A program made the position numbers and the translations under genes. A stretch of DNA of 64,000 bases, from assembly GCF_024497955.1 (NCBI RefSeq), contig NZ_JANHKP010000013.1, positions 124,001 through 188,000 of the forward strand. Direction: 5' to 3'. The DNA is from Streptomyces sp. C10-9-1. Its GTDB lineage: Bacteria; Actinomycetota; Actinomycetes; Streptomycetales; Streptomycetaceae. This document shows, in pieces, positions 37,686-46,900 of the stretch. How positions within the stretch are numbered: the stretch's first letter is position 1; the number at the start of each line of letters is the position of its first letter. The notes under the pieces were generated by a model that was not told the DNA's origin, made no database searches, and saw only the letters and a list, made by a program, of their open reading frames with translations.

Positions 37686-38040
37686 TCAGGCCTCAGGCCC
37701 TCGTGACTTGGCATGATCAAGCCGAAGCGCTGTGAGGTTCTCTGGATCGCAAGTGAGGATCGTAACGTGCCCCTGGTGAGGCCAGTGCGGTGGCGGCGAG
37801 TATGACGTCGATGGCGTACCTGTGGCTGGGCGGACTGGCGTCGGCGAGCGTGAGTGGCGGCGTGGCGGGCGATCGGCTCGGTACTCGGTTCCACGGCCAG
37901 ACGGGAGGGTGTCCACTCCAGGGCGGCGCGGTTGATGTTCGGGGGTGGACCACGTCGACCAAGATGACAGCCGAGGTGATCACGCGGAGGCTGTCGGCGC
38001 GGGCCAGGGCGAGCCAGGTGGTGACTGTACGGTCATGCAC
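37686..38040 (-). pseudogene. Frameshifted PIN-domain (VapC-like) toxin remnant
   Basis: Reading leftward from GTG 38040, a PIN-type protein can be rebuilt across three frames: VTTWLALARADSLRVITSAV and ILVDVVHPR; then, after a shift, INRAALEW, SRLAVEP and PIARHAAT; then LADA, HRYAIDVILAATALASPG; then HVTILTCDPENLTALRLDH. The last parts match the usual PIN ending of a conserved Asp followed by an Asp near TxDPxDL. At least three small indels prevent translation. No antitoxin partner is recognisable. It marks the right edge of the island as decayed accessory DNA. Confidence 0.65.
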
Positions 38041-38977
38041 GGCGGCCGTGTGCAGCCCTGCGCTGCCGAGGGCTAGATGCCGCCGGGGCTGCGGGGGAGG
38101 GCGGGGCGGGATCGGGGGTGCTGACCCCGGTGGCCGGGCAGCGGGCCGGGTAGGTCAGGCTCCAGCCGACGACGGCGCCGTCCGGGACGAGGAGTACCAC
38201 GTCGAGGGCAACGCCGACGCGGCTCTCCGGCGGCTCGTCGAGGACATCGAGGTCGCGCAGGCAGGTCAGTACGGCGTCCCCTGGAGGGCGGCACAGCACC
38301 GAGCACGTCTCCTGGCGGAAGTCGCGGACGTCGTCCGCGCGCAGTCTGCAGCGGCGAGCGGCGAGCGGCGAGCGGCGGGTGTAAGGGGAAGGCGGGAACG
38401 GTCCGCGACGGAGACCGACTCTTCCGGCGTACGGACCGGGCCCCGACCAGGGGCCTGCCGACCGAGTCCAAGCGGAGGACGGCGGTCACGTCACAGAGCC
38501 AGCCCCGGCCGCCGGATGTGCGCGCCGAAACTGCTCACGCCCTTACGTGTCCGTGACGGCCGCGATCTCCATCGAAGTACCTGCGAGGCGGGGCATTTCG
38601 GGCAGTAGACAGTCCGTCACAATGGCGTGGTAGTCACCGTCGAACGTCGGCCCCGTGCTTGTAGCCGCCTCATCTGATCCGCAGTGCCGGGGGCAAGGAG
38701 CCGTTCCTGCCAGGAATCCTCCCCTCCGTGATGTTCTCGTGGGTCAAAGGGGAGCACGGGTCCGTGGAGGGGCGGAGGGCAACGGGCGCGGATGCGGACG
38801 CGCACGCACGCCCCGCGCTCCGCGAACTGTGTTCGGAGCCTGCCGTGTTGTGCGTTCGTCTGCGCTGATGATGTGTCACGCTGCGGCGATCTGAGACATG
38901 CTGGACGCGGGGCGCTGGCCCGGTGATGCCGAGGTCGCCGACGGCGCCGGGGACACCGGGACGGAGGGCGGACGGGC
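38041..38977. other. Gene-poor region with a possible further gene relic
   Basis: No intact gene could be supported over about 940 bp. On the minus strand near 38120-38300 one frame reads DAVLTCLRDLDVLDEPPES then RVGVALDVVLLVPDGAVVGW, which looks protein-like, but its upstream part is lost in other frames; it may be a dead gene. A short imperfect tandem repeat of GCGGCGA units lies near 38350-38380. The right end presumably carries the promoter of the pseudokinase gene. Confidence 0.4.
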
Positions 38978-40516
38978 GTGGACAGGCTGCTGGACGACCG
39001 CTACCGGCTGGGCGCGTCGCGCCCCGTCCGGGGCGAGGAGACGTACGAGGCGTGGGACGTGGGGCTGAAACGTTCCGTGGCGGTGAAGGTGCTGACCGGT
39101 GTCCCGGACCCGTCCGGAGCCGACGAGTCCGGGGCTCCGGCTGCCCCCGACTGGCGGGAGGCCTTCACTTCGGGGGCGCGGAGCGCGGTGGGGGTGACGG
39201 CACAGCGTCTGGCCGCTGTCCAGGGCTACGGGGCATGCGACCTGGACGGTGAGCCGGCATGCTATCTCCTGGTGGAGGACGTGCCCGGACGGCCGCTGCG
39301 CACGCTGCCTGCCGACGGGACCCCGGAGTTGAGCAGGGTGCTGGCCTGGGGCATACAGCTGTGCGAAGCGCTGGAGCCGCTGCATGCGGCCGGTCTGGTC
39401 CACGCGGATATCGGCCCCGGCAACGTCGTCGTCACCGAGGACGACGGCGTCGTCCTGGGAGCACCGAGTGTCGCCCGGCTTGCCGGGCGGCCCGCTTCCG
39501 GGGGCGCGGTGGAGTGTCTCTCCCCCGAACTGGCCGCGGGGCGGGACGGCATCGACTCCCGGTCCGACCTGTACTCCCTGGGCTGCCTGCTGTATCTCCT
39601 CGTCGCGGGCCGCGCCCCGTTCACCGGCAGCCGGGACGAGGTGCTGAGGCTGCACCAGGAGAGTCCGCCGGAGCCGTCATGGCGGCACGCCTCCCTGGTC
39701 CCCCAGCGGCTCGACCACCTGATCCGGGACCTCCTGGAGAAGGATCCGCAGCGCCGTCCCGACGGTGTCCGGGCCGTCGCCGATCGGCTGCGGGAGATCG
39801 CCGAAGGGCCGCTGCCGCGCTCCGCACGGCCACCGCACCCCGCCCGGCCCGGGACGCGGTCCGCCGCTTCGGCACCGGGCTCCGGAACCACGGCGGCAGC
39901 CGGTGCCACGGGGTCGTCCCTCCGGGCTCCCGCGGGCGGGGAGGGCGCGCTCCCGCTTCCGGCCGCGGTCGCCACCGGTCTGACCGTCGCGACCGCCACC
40001 GCGGTGGCGCTGACGGCGTTCACCTCGCTCGGCGTGCCGGCAGCGGCGGGGCTGACCGCACTGGCTCTCGCGTTCTGGCCCGTGCTGGCCCGCACCACCA
40101 TGAGCGTGCAAGGCGGACGGGAGCGCGGGCAGCAGGCGGTGGGATGCGGGATGGCCCTGGTCTGCGCCGCGGTCGGCACCGCCGCCGTGGTGCTGCTGCC
40201 CTGGCGATGGTGGTTCGCCGTGCCGGTCGGCGTCCTGATCGCCGCCGGAGCTGCCTTCGCCTCAGTGCTCCTCTTCTCTCTGCTGGTCGGCGGCCCGCTC
40301 GGGGTGTTCCGGCGGTTCGGGTACCCCTGGACCGCCGGTTGCCACGCCGCCGCGGGTGCCGCCGTCGTGGGCGTGGCCGTCTGCGCGGCTGCCGGATTCG
40401 GGCCGGAGACGTCGTGGTGGCCTGCCGTGCGGTGGGGGCTCGGTTGCTGGGCCGCCTCGGGAGCCGTCCTGGCCGTCCTGCTGATCGGGTACCGCGGGCG
40501 CCCGTCCGGCCCGTGA
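38978..40516 (+). CDS. Membrane-anchored protein-kinase-like protein, probable pseudokinase
   Basis: 512 residues. Residues ~1-270 have a Hanks-kinase fold: AVKVL near 33, and the C-lobe SRSDLYSLGCLLYLLVAGRAPF near 191-212. The catalytic loop reads HADIGPGN near 141 (Arg of HRD changed to Ala, Asp and Asn kept), and the position of DFG near 160 reads GAP, so the metal-binding Asp is missing. After a Pro/Ala/Gly-rich linker, about four to six hydrophobic segments fill residues ~325-505. Loss of DFG argues against normal phosphotransfer; a ligand- or partner-sensing pseudokinase is likelier. GTG 38978 begins at the conserved N-terminus. Its 3' end overlaps the convergent NB-ARC/TPR gene by 255 bp. 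Confidence 0.78.
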   Translation: MDRLLDDRYRLGASRPVRGEETYEAWDVGLKRSVAVKVLTGVPDPSGADESGAPAAPDWREAFTSGARSAVGVTAQRLAAVQGYGACDLDGEPACYLLVEDVPGRPLRTLPADGTPELSRVLAWGIQLCEALEPLHAAGLVHADIGPGNVVVTEDDGVVLGAPSVARLAGRPASGGAVECLSPELAAGRDGIDSRSDLYSLGCLLYLLVAGRAPFTGSRDEVLRLHQESPPEPSWRHASLVPQRLDHLIRDLLEKDPQRRPDGVRAVADRLREIAEGPLPRSARPPHPARPGTRSAASAPGSGTTAAAGATGSSLRAPAGGEGALPLPAAVATGLTVATATAVALTAFTSLGVPAAAGLTALALAFWPVLARTTMSVQGGRERGQQAVGCGMALVCAAVGTAAVVLLPWRWWFAVPVGVLIAAGAAFASVLLFSLLVGGPLGVFRRFGYPWTAGCHAAAGAAVVGVAVCAAAGFGPETSWWPAVRWGLGCWAASGAVLAVLLIGYRGRPSGP

Positions 40517-43360
40517 CCGTCCGCCGTGCCCGGCGGTGTGGTCGAGTTCCGCAAGACGTCGGCGCACGTCCCGTCTCAGCGAGTCCCCCGGTGCGAGGTA
40601 GCTCTCCGCGTCGGCGACCGCGCGGCGCAGCATGGTGACCGCGCGGACCGAGTCCCCGGCCGCCGCATGGGTGAGGGCGAGGGCGCTCCGCGCCGCGACG
40701 GAGCAGCGGTGACGCCGTCCGTAGAGCGCTTCGGCGTCGCGAAGGGCCTCTCCCAGGAGGCACGCGGCACGTTCCAGGTCACCGCTGTCCCGGTACGCGC
40801 GCCCGCAGTTCACCTGAGTCTCCAGAGACATCGGGTGGACCGCCCCCCTGGCCGACCGGACGTCGTGGAGCAGCTGCTCGTACAGCGGGACCGCCCGCTC
40901 CAGGTCCCCGGACTCCTGAAAGGCCAGCGCCATGAACGCCTTGGTGTCCAGGGTGGCGACATGGACCGGGCCCAGGTGCTCCTCGGCCGTCCGGAGGTTC
41001 TCCTCCAGCAGCGGGATCGCCGATTCCGGTCTTCCCGCCTTCACGAGAGCCTCCGCGAAGCCTCCCCGCACGTACAGGACATGCGGATGGTGGCTGCCCA
41101 GCGCGCGGATCCAGTCGGCGAGGTTCTGCTCGTGGAGTTCCACGGCCCGCTCCGGTTGCCCGACCGACAGCAGCAGCCGGGCTCGTTCCGACTGCCACAC
41201 GCGGAGCAGGTAGCCCTCTCCGTCGAGCAGGCCCCTGGCGTCGGCGAGGGTCTCGTCCACCAGCGCGACGGCCCGCTCAGCGTCCCCGGCCTGTTCGCAG
41301 GCGCGCGCCAGTCCGGTGCGGGAGATCAGCACCGCGGAATGGCCGCGCCCGAACACCCGCAGGGCATCCGCCAGATTCCGCTCGTGCAGTGCCAGGGCCC
41401 GGTCCGCGTCCTCCGCCTCCAGGTAGGCCACGGCGAGCTGATGCCGGGCGGTCACGGTGTCCGAGTCCTCCTCACCCAGGGTCTCCAGGCTGTCGAAGAG
41501 ATTGCGCTCGAACACGGCCACGGCCTGGGCCAGCCGGCCCGCCGCCTGGTACGCCTCCGCCAGTCGGCCCCGTGCCCGGAGCAGCTCACGGTGTGTCCGG
41601 CTCCCTCCCCGGGCGGCGTCGGTCACCGCCGCCTCCAGCAGCGGGACGGCGCGCTCCGGCTCCCCCAGCTCCAGGTAGCACCGCGCCAAGGTGTCACGCC
41701 GGACGGGCAGGAGAGCCCCGTGCCGCCGCTCGGGCCCGAGGAGGCCGACGGCCCGCTCCACCTCGCCCGCCATGAGCAGGGCCTCGGCGAGCCTGCTGTG
41801 GGCCACCCTGCAGGCCGGGTGGAACCGGCCTCCCACGAGGTGTCTGCGATAGGCCGTCACGGCCCGCTCGGCGTAATCGACGGCGCGTGCGTGCTCCTCC
41901 GTGCGCCAGCGGTGGGAGTACGACACCAGGTACCCCAGGATGAGGGCCGTGTCCGGGCGGTCGTCCGCCGGGGCGAGCGCCCGCAGGAACGCCTCCATGT
42001 GCGGGAGGAGCTGCTGCTCGCGCACCCACCCGTGCATGTCGGCCGGGACGTCCACGGCGGCCCGGAGCAACAGCTCCGTGGCCTCCTGCCGGGCCGCCCG
42101 GACGGCCGGCGGCCGGAAGAAGGGGCTTGTGGGATCCGGGGTGCGGGCCACGCTCTGCACCAGGCGGTGGAGGCTCACCGAGTCCCGGTCGAGCCTGATC
42201 AGGCTGTACGCGTGGAGCACGCCCAGAGCGCGGTTGATCTCCAGCGGGGTCAGCTCCCGGTGAGCGGTGCGCCCGCGGGCGTGCAGCCACCCGATGCGCT
42301 GCGCGAGCCGGCGCCGGGCGTACGGGAGCGTCCAGCCGGTCAGCCTGTGCGACGGCCGCCCGGAGGGCCGGGACATGTCCTCGCGGAGCGGGGCGACCAG
42401 GCTGCGCGGCACACCGTCCGGGGCCAGCCAGGCCAGGACCCGCAGCACGTGGGTCGCACAGGGCTGCTCCTCCTCGACGCTGCGCAGTGTGTGCTGCCAG
42501 ACCCGTGCGATGGTGCGCTCGTTCTCGTCGCTGTGCGCCGCGAGGGCGTGCGCCTCCCGCGGGACGTCCCGCAGGAGTGCCACATAGCTGCGGGGGTCGG
42601 TTCTCGACTGGTTCAGGTACGCCGCCGCCTGTTCCAGGGCGAGGGGGAGCCCGCCCAGTTCGGTCGCCAGCTCGCGCAGCTCGGGCTCCTCGCCTCCGTC
42701 CGCCACCAGACGGCCCAGCAACTCCACGGCGGTGTCCTCGGCCAGCACGTCCAGGGGCAGGAGCCCGCACCGGGCCTGCCAGCCCGTGGACTGCCGGGTG
42801 GTGATCAGGACGTGGCCGCCGACGAGCGTTCCCAGCAGGGCGTCGACGTCCTTCGGCCGCTCGACGTTGTCGAGCACGAGCAGCCAGCCGCTGTGGCACT
42901 GCAGCCAGTTCCTGGCCCAGGTGGCCCGTTGCTCGACCGAATGGGCGATCTGCGGGAGGAGGTGGTTGAGGTCGTCGGCCAGTCCGGCCAGCCCGGCGGT
43001 CATGCCCTCGGGGCTGTCCGCCGGGAGCCGGAGGATCGGGTTGTACTGCTCGCGGTACCGGTGGGCGTACTCCAGAGCGAGAGCGCTCTTGCCCACCCCG
43101 CCCAGGCCGTGGACGACCTGGGCCGACCTGCCGGTGCCGGAGCGGAAGGCGGCGTGCAGTCGGGCCAGTTCCTCCTCCCGGCCGGTGAACAGCCGGTTCC
43201 GCGCCTCAGGCAGCAGCACCAGCCCCGCGTGCGCCTCCACCTCGTCCGGCGGCAGAAAGGGAAGGTGGACGTTGGTGCTGATGACACCCGAGTTGTACTT
43301 CACCACGGCGGAACCCATGCCGGCGGCGACGTACTGCTCCGGACGCTCCTCCGATGCCAC
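40262..43360 (-). CDS. NB-ARC/TPR (NLR-like) protein with N-terminal amyloid-signalling-like motif
   Basis: 1032 residues. Residues ~16-32 contain SAVVKYNSGVIST, matched by SVVVRENHGVIST at the end of the neighbouring 138-aa protein. The NB-ARC ATPase has GLGGVGKSALALEYAHRY near 84, LLVLDNVE near 162, VLITTRQS near 182 and GGLPLALEQAAAYL near 235, then a winged-helix region. About twelve TPR units fill residues ~480-940, with repeats such as RAVALVDETLADARGLL. The last ~85 residues are Pro/Gly/Arg-rich and lie antisense to the pseudokinase gene, so they may be non-functional. GTG 43360 starts just after the partner's stop (6-bp gap). By analogy with bacterial STAND proteins it should sense a trigger and oligomerise. 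Confidence 0.85.
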   Translation of the reverse strand: MASEERPEQYVAAGMGSAVVKYNSGVISTNVHLPFLPPDEVEAHAGLVLLPEARNRLFTGREEELARLHAAFRSGTGRSAQVVHGLGGVGKSALALEYAHRYREQYNPILRLPADSPEGMTAGLAGLADDLNHLLPQIAHSVEQRATWARNWLQCHSGWLLVLDNVERPKDVDALLGTLVGGHVLITTRQSTGWQARCGLLPLDVLAEDTAVELLGRLVADGGEEPELRELATELGGLPLALEQAAAYLNQSRTDPRSYVALLRDVPREAHALAAHSDENERTIARVWQHTLRSVEEEQPCATHVLRVLAWLAPDGVPRSLVAPLREDMSRPSGRPSHRLTGWTLPYARRRLAQRIGWLHARGRTAHRELTPLEINRALGVLHAYSLIRLDRDSVSLHRLVQSVARTPDPTSPFFRPPAVRAARQEATELLLRAAVDVPADMHGWVREQQLLPHMEAFLRALAPADDRPDTALILGYLVSYSHRWRTEEHARAVDYAERAVTAYRRHLVGGRFHPACRVAHSRLAEALLMAGEVERAVGLLGPERRHGALLPVRRDTLARCYLELGEPERAVPLLEAAVTDAARGGSRTHRELLRARGRLAEAYQAAGRLAQAVAVFERNLFDSLETLGEEDSDTVTARHQLAVAYLEAEDADRALALHERNLADALRVFGRGHSAVLISRTGLARACEQAGDAERAVALVDETLADARGLLDGEGYLLRVWQSERARLLLSVGQPERAVELHEQNLADWIRALGSHHPHVLYVRGGFAEALVKAGRPESAIPLLEENLRTAEEHLGPVHVATLDTKAFMALAFQESGDLERAVPLYEQLLHDVRSARGAVHPMSLETQVNCGRAYRDSGDLERAACLLGEALRDAEALYGRRHRCSVAARSALALTHAAAGDSVRAVTMLRRAVADAESYLAPGDSLRRDVRRRLAELDHTAGHGGRSRAGRAPAVPDQQDGQDGSRGGPATEPPPHGRPPRRLRPESGSRADGHAHDGGTRGGVATGGPGVPEPPEHPERAADQQREEEH

Positions 43361-43366
43361 CCCGTG

Positions 43367-43783
43367 TCACCTCTGCACGGTCACATCGCCACCGGTGCTG
43401 ATCACACCGTGGTTCTCCCTGACCACCACGGAATGCTCGCCGACCGCCGTGTACGTCTCCCCGGCCGGAGGGGCGTCGGACAGCAGCTCCGCGAGTTCGC
43501 GGGCCAGCGCCTCGTCCTCGCGCAGCAGCCGCCTGATCTCGGTGCGCAGGGCTGCCTGGGCATCCTCGTCCGCCGGGTCCTCGGCGGCTCCCTCCACCGC
43601 CCGCAGCAGATAGGGGCTTTCCCCCTGGTCCCACAGGCGCCGGAGGACGCGCCGCCCCAGGGAAACCGTCGCCGTCGCTCCCGCGTCACCGGCCTGCGTC
43701 AGCACCGCCGTGCCGTAGGCCCCGACGGCCGCGCCGACGAACGGCCAGCTCTGTGCGACAAGTTGGGCCACATCAACCGTCAT
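43367..43783 (-). CDS. 138-aa putative effector partner of the NB-ARC/TPR protein
   Basis: Residues ~7-32 (LVAQSWPFVGAAVGAYGTAV) form a weakly hydrophobic or amphipathic helix. A Glu/Ala-rich helical bundle fills ~45-110, and the C-terminal ~25 residues carry EHSVVVRENHGVISTGGDV, closely matching the N-terminal motif of the downstream NB-ARC/TPR protein. This effector-motif plus NLR-motif pairing is the architecture described for bacterial amyloid signalling (BASS), where the effector often has a Bell-type membrane-acting helical domain. ATG 43783 is chosen for GGAGG just upstream; a longer frame lacks such a site. Membrane damage as its output is inference. Confidence 0.7.
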   Translation of the reverse strand: MTVDVAQLVAQSWPFVGAAVGAYGTAVLTQAGDAGATATVSLGRRVLRRLWDQGESPYLLRAVEGAAEDPADEDAQAALRTEIRRLLREDEALARELAELLSDAPPAGETYTAVGEHSVVVRENHGVISTGGDVTVQR

Positions 43784-43874
43784 GCGTTCCTCCCCGTAAC
43801 CGTGTCGCACCATGGTGCCACTCCCGGGGGACCACCGTCCTCCGCCGGTGATCTCCGGGTGCCGTATCGCCGTC

Positions 43875-43943
43875 GCGGGGTGCCGCCCGGCGGGCAGTCC
43901 CGCCGGGCGGCACCCCGCGCGGCCCTCGGTCACCGACCGAGGG
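43875..43943 (-). terminator. Tandem hairpin terminator downstream of the 2238-aa helicase gene
   Basis: A perfect 20-bp stem with 4-nt loop (43875-43894 and 43899-43918) is followed by a perfect 9-bp stem CCCTCGGTC / GACCGAGGG with 3-nt loop (43923-43943). Placed between the stop of the large helicase gene and the start of the 138-aa gene, it should end the helicase transcript and separate the two units. Confidence 0.75.
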
Positions 43944-43951
43944 CAGGCCCG

Positions 43952-46900
43952 TCAGTCACCGGCCGCGGGCAGCAGGTACCCGTCCGCCTCACGGACCGAC
44001 CCCTGTGCGAGGAGCTCTTCCAGATCCTTCGTCAGCGCGTCCCTGATGTCCGGGCCCAGCCGTGTCCACCCGAAGAAGCGGGCGACCTCGCGGAGCAGGT
44101 CCTCCCGGTGGACGCCCGGGCTCTCCCCGACCATGCGCCCCGTCACGAGCCTCCGCTCGGCCGACGGGACCTGCCCGACCTTGCGCGCCACGCTCGGTGT
44201 CGGCGTGCGGGCGAAGGCCAGATCCCGGGCCGGGATGTCGTACGCCTCGCCGACCCGCACGATCCGGCCCGCGGAGGCGTTCCTGCGCAGCGCCCGGCGA
44301 ACGGAGTCCCGGACCACGGTGCCCGCCCGGGAGACGCCCCACGCCGAACGGACCCGCGCGACGACCAGTTCCTCCGTCACCGGCCCCTCCGCCCGGACCA
44401 CGGAGAGGGCGACGTCGGCGACGACTCCCACGGCGTCCGGGTCCTGCAACTCCGCGTCCCGCATGCCGCGCCGGCGGGCGGACGCGACCCGCAGGTCGAC
44501 CAGGCGGGCCTCGGTGACCTCTTCGTAGGCCCGGCTCCACGCCGGCGGCCCGTCGTCCACCGCCACGAACGTCACCGCCGCCGCGCCGTCCTCCGCCGGG
44601 TCCGGCCCGGCAGGCACCTCCGCGGACGCGCCCTCACCGGGCGGCGCGTCCGGCGGCACCGGGAACGGGTCCCGCGCGCATGCCTCCTCCACCGCGGCGC
44701 GCAGGCGCGCCGTCGCGTCCCGGCGGTTGCGGTACCAGTCCGTCCCCCAGATGCGGTGCAGCTCCCAGCCGAGGTCGCGCAGTACGGCCTCCCGCAGCCG
44801 GTCGCGGTCGCGGGCCGCGCGCGAGGAGTGGTACATGGCGCCGTCGCATTCGATGCCGAGGGCGTAGCTGCCCGGGGCGGCGGGGTGCCGTACCGCCATG
44901 TCGACGCGGAAGCCGGCGACGCCGACCTGCGGCTGCACGGAGTAGCCCCAGTCGCGCAGGACGCCCAGGACCTCCTCCTCGAAGGGGCTCTCGGGCGCGG
45001 CGTTCGGGTCGGACGCGGCCGTCTCCAGGATGCCGGGCCCGTGCTCGGCGTACTGGAGGTAGCGCTTCAGGTGCTGGACGCTCCTGTTGGTGCTGTCGGC
45101 CAGCTCGGAGCCGTGGAAGGAGGCGACGACCTCCGTGCGGCGCCGGGCCCGGGTCACGGCGACGTTGAGGCGCCGCCAGCCGCCCTCCCTGTTGATGGGG
45201 CCGAAGGCCGAGAGCAGCCTGCCCCGGTGGTCCGGACCGTAGCCGACGGACAGGATGACGACGTCGCGCTCGTCGCCCTGGACGGTCTCCAGGTTCTTGA
45301 CGAAGAAGCCGTCGAGACGATCGTCGGTGAAGAAGCGATCGAGGTCGGGCCGGTCGGTCCGTGCCTTCTGGACGGCTTCCTCGATGGCCTCCGCCTGCGC
45401 CTTGGACAGCGCGACCACCCCCAGGCTGAGTCCCGGCCTGGTGGCGAAGTGGTGGATCACGCGCCGGGCGACCGCTGCCGCCTCGCCCGGGTTGTCGCTT
45501 CGGCCGCCCCGGTCGTAGACGCCGTCGGCCTTGAAGAACACTACGCCGAGGTCCGGGCTCTGCTCGTGCGCGCCCGGGAAGGTCACCATGGTGTTGTCGT
45601 AGAACTCGCGGTTGCTGAAGGCGATGAGGTTCTCGTGGCGGCTCCGGTAGTGCCATCGCAGCGGCAGGCCGCGCAGCACGCCGCTGGCCTTGCAGGCGTC
45701 GAGCACGGACTCGAAGTCGTCCGTGGCCTCCTCGTCCCAGTCGTCGTCATCGTCGCCGTCCCCGCCGGCGCTGAAGAACGAGGTCGGCGGGAGCTGCCGC
45801 TGGTCGCCTGCCACGATGAGCGCGCCGCCGCGGTAGACGGAGTTCACCGCGTCCTGCGGCAGCACCTGGGAGGCCTCGTCGAAGATGACGACGTCGAAGC
45901 GGAAGTCCGGCGGCAGGAACTGGCTGACCGTCAGCGGGCTCATCATGAAGCAGGGCTTGAGGAGCCGCACGACGTCCCGTGTCTCGTCGAGCAGCCTTCG
46001 CACCGGCTTGTGGCGGCGCTTCAGCTGCGACTGGCGGCGCAGCTCGGCAGCGGGGCCGACGCCGGTCCGGCGCGGGCGGCGTGCGTTGCACGCCGCGATG
46101 ACCTCGGCGTGGGCAGCCTCCACCAGCGCGCGGTCCGCGTCCCGGAACCGCTCGACGAGCTGATCGCGGTCCGCCGCGCGCAGGGGCCTGAGCCGGGCGT
46201 CGAGTCCGAGGCGCAGCTCGATCCACGCGGTGAGGACCGCGCGTTCGACGGAGGCGGGGAAGCCGTCCGCGGACACGCCGCGCTGCGCCAGCTGGGAGGG
46301 CAGCGCCTCCAGTCCGTACCGTCGCAGCCGCCCCAGGGCCTCGGAGCGCGTGGTCCACGCCTCGGGGCCGAAGGGGTCGTCGTCCAGCCGGGACAGGCAG
46401 AGCGCGGCGGCGGGCAGCGACTCCCGGAGTTCGCGGTGCAGGAGGCGGCCGCGCTGCACGTCGAAGTGGGCGACGAGACCGTCCCGCTGGCGCTGCCAGT
46501 CCTCGTGCCGGTCGGCCACGGACGTGTCGGCGGGCGCATCCAGCATCACGCGGGCCGCCGGGGCGGACAGCGGGGCCCCGTGGTCTCCGTGCGCCGTCCG
46601 GCGGACCTGCCGGGCCCAGTCCAGGGCGTCGAGTACGGACGCCTTGTCGGTCGCCGCCCCCCGGTAGAGCTCGCCCAGCAGCTCCCGGTGGCGTGGGGCG
46701 CCCTCGGTGAACCGCGCTTCGGCCGCCCGCGCGTCGTGCGCCGCCGCCACCGCGCGGCGGGCCTGCGAGAGGGACAGGTCGCCGTCGGCCCCGGCGACGC
46801 GAGCCACGGCGTGGAGAAGCTCGCGAGCCTCCTCGAACGGTGCGACGTGGGCACGCAGCCACCGCGCCGCCTCGTGCAGCGGACCGGCGAGGAGCTGCGC

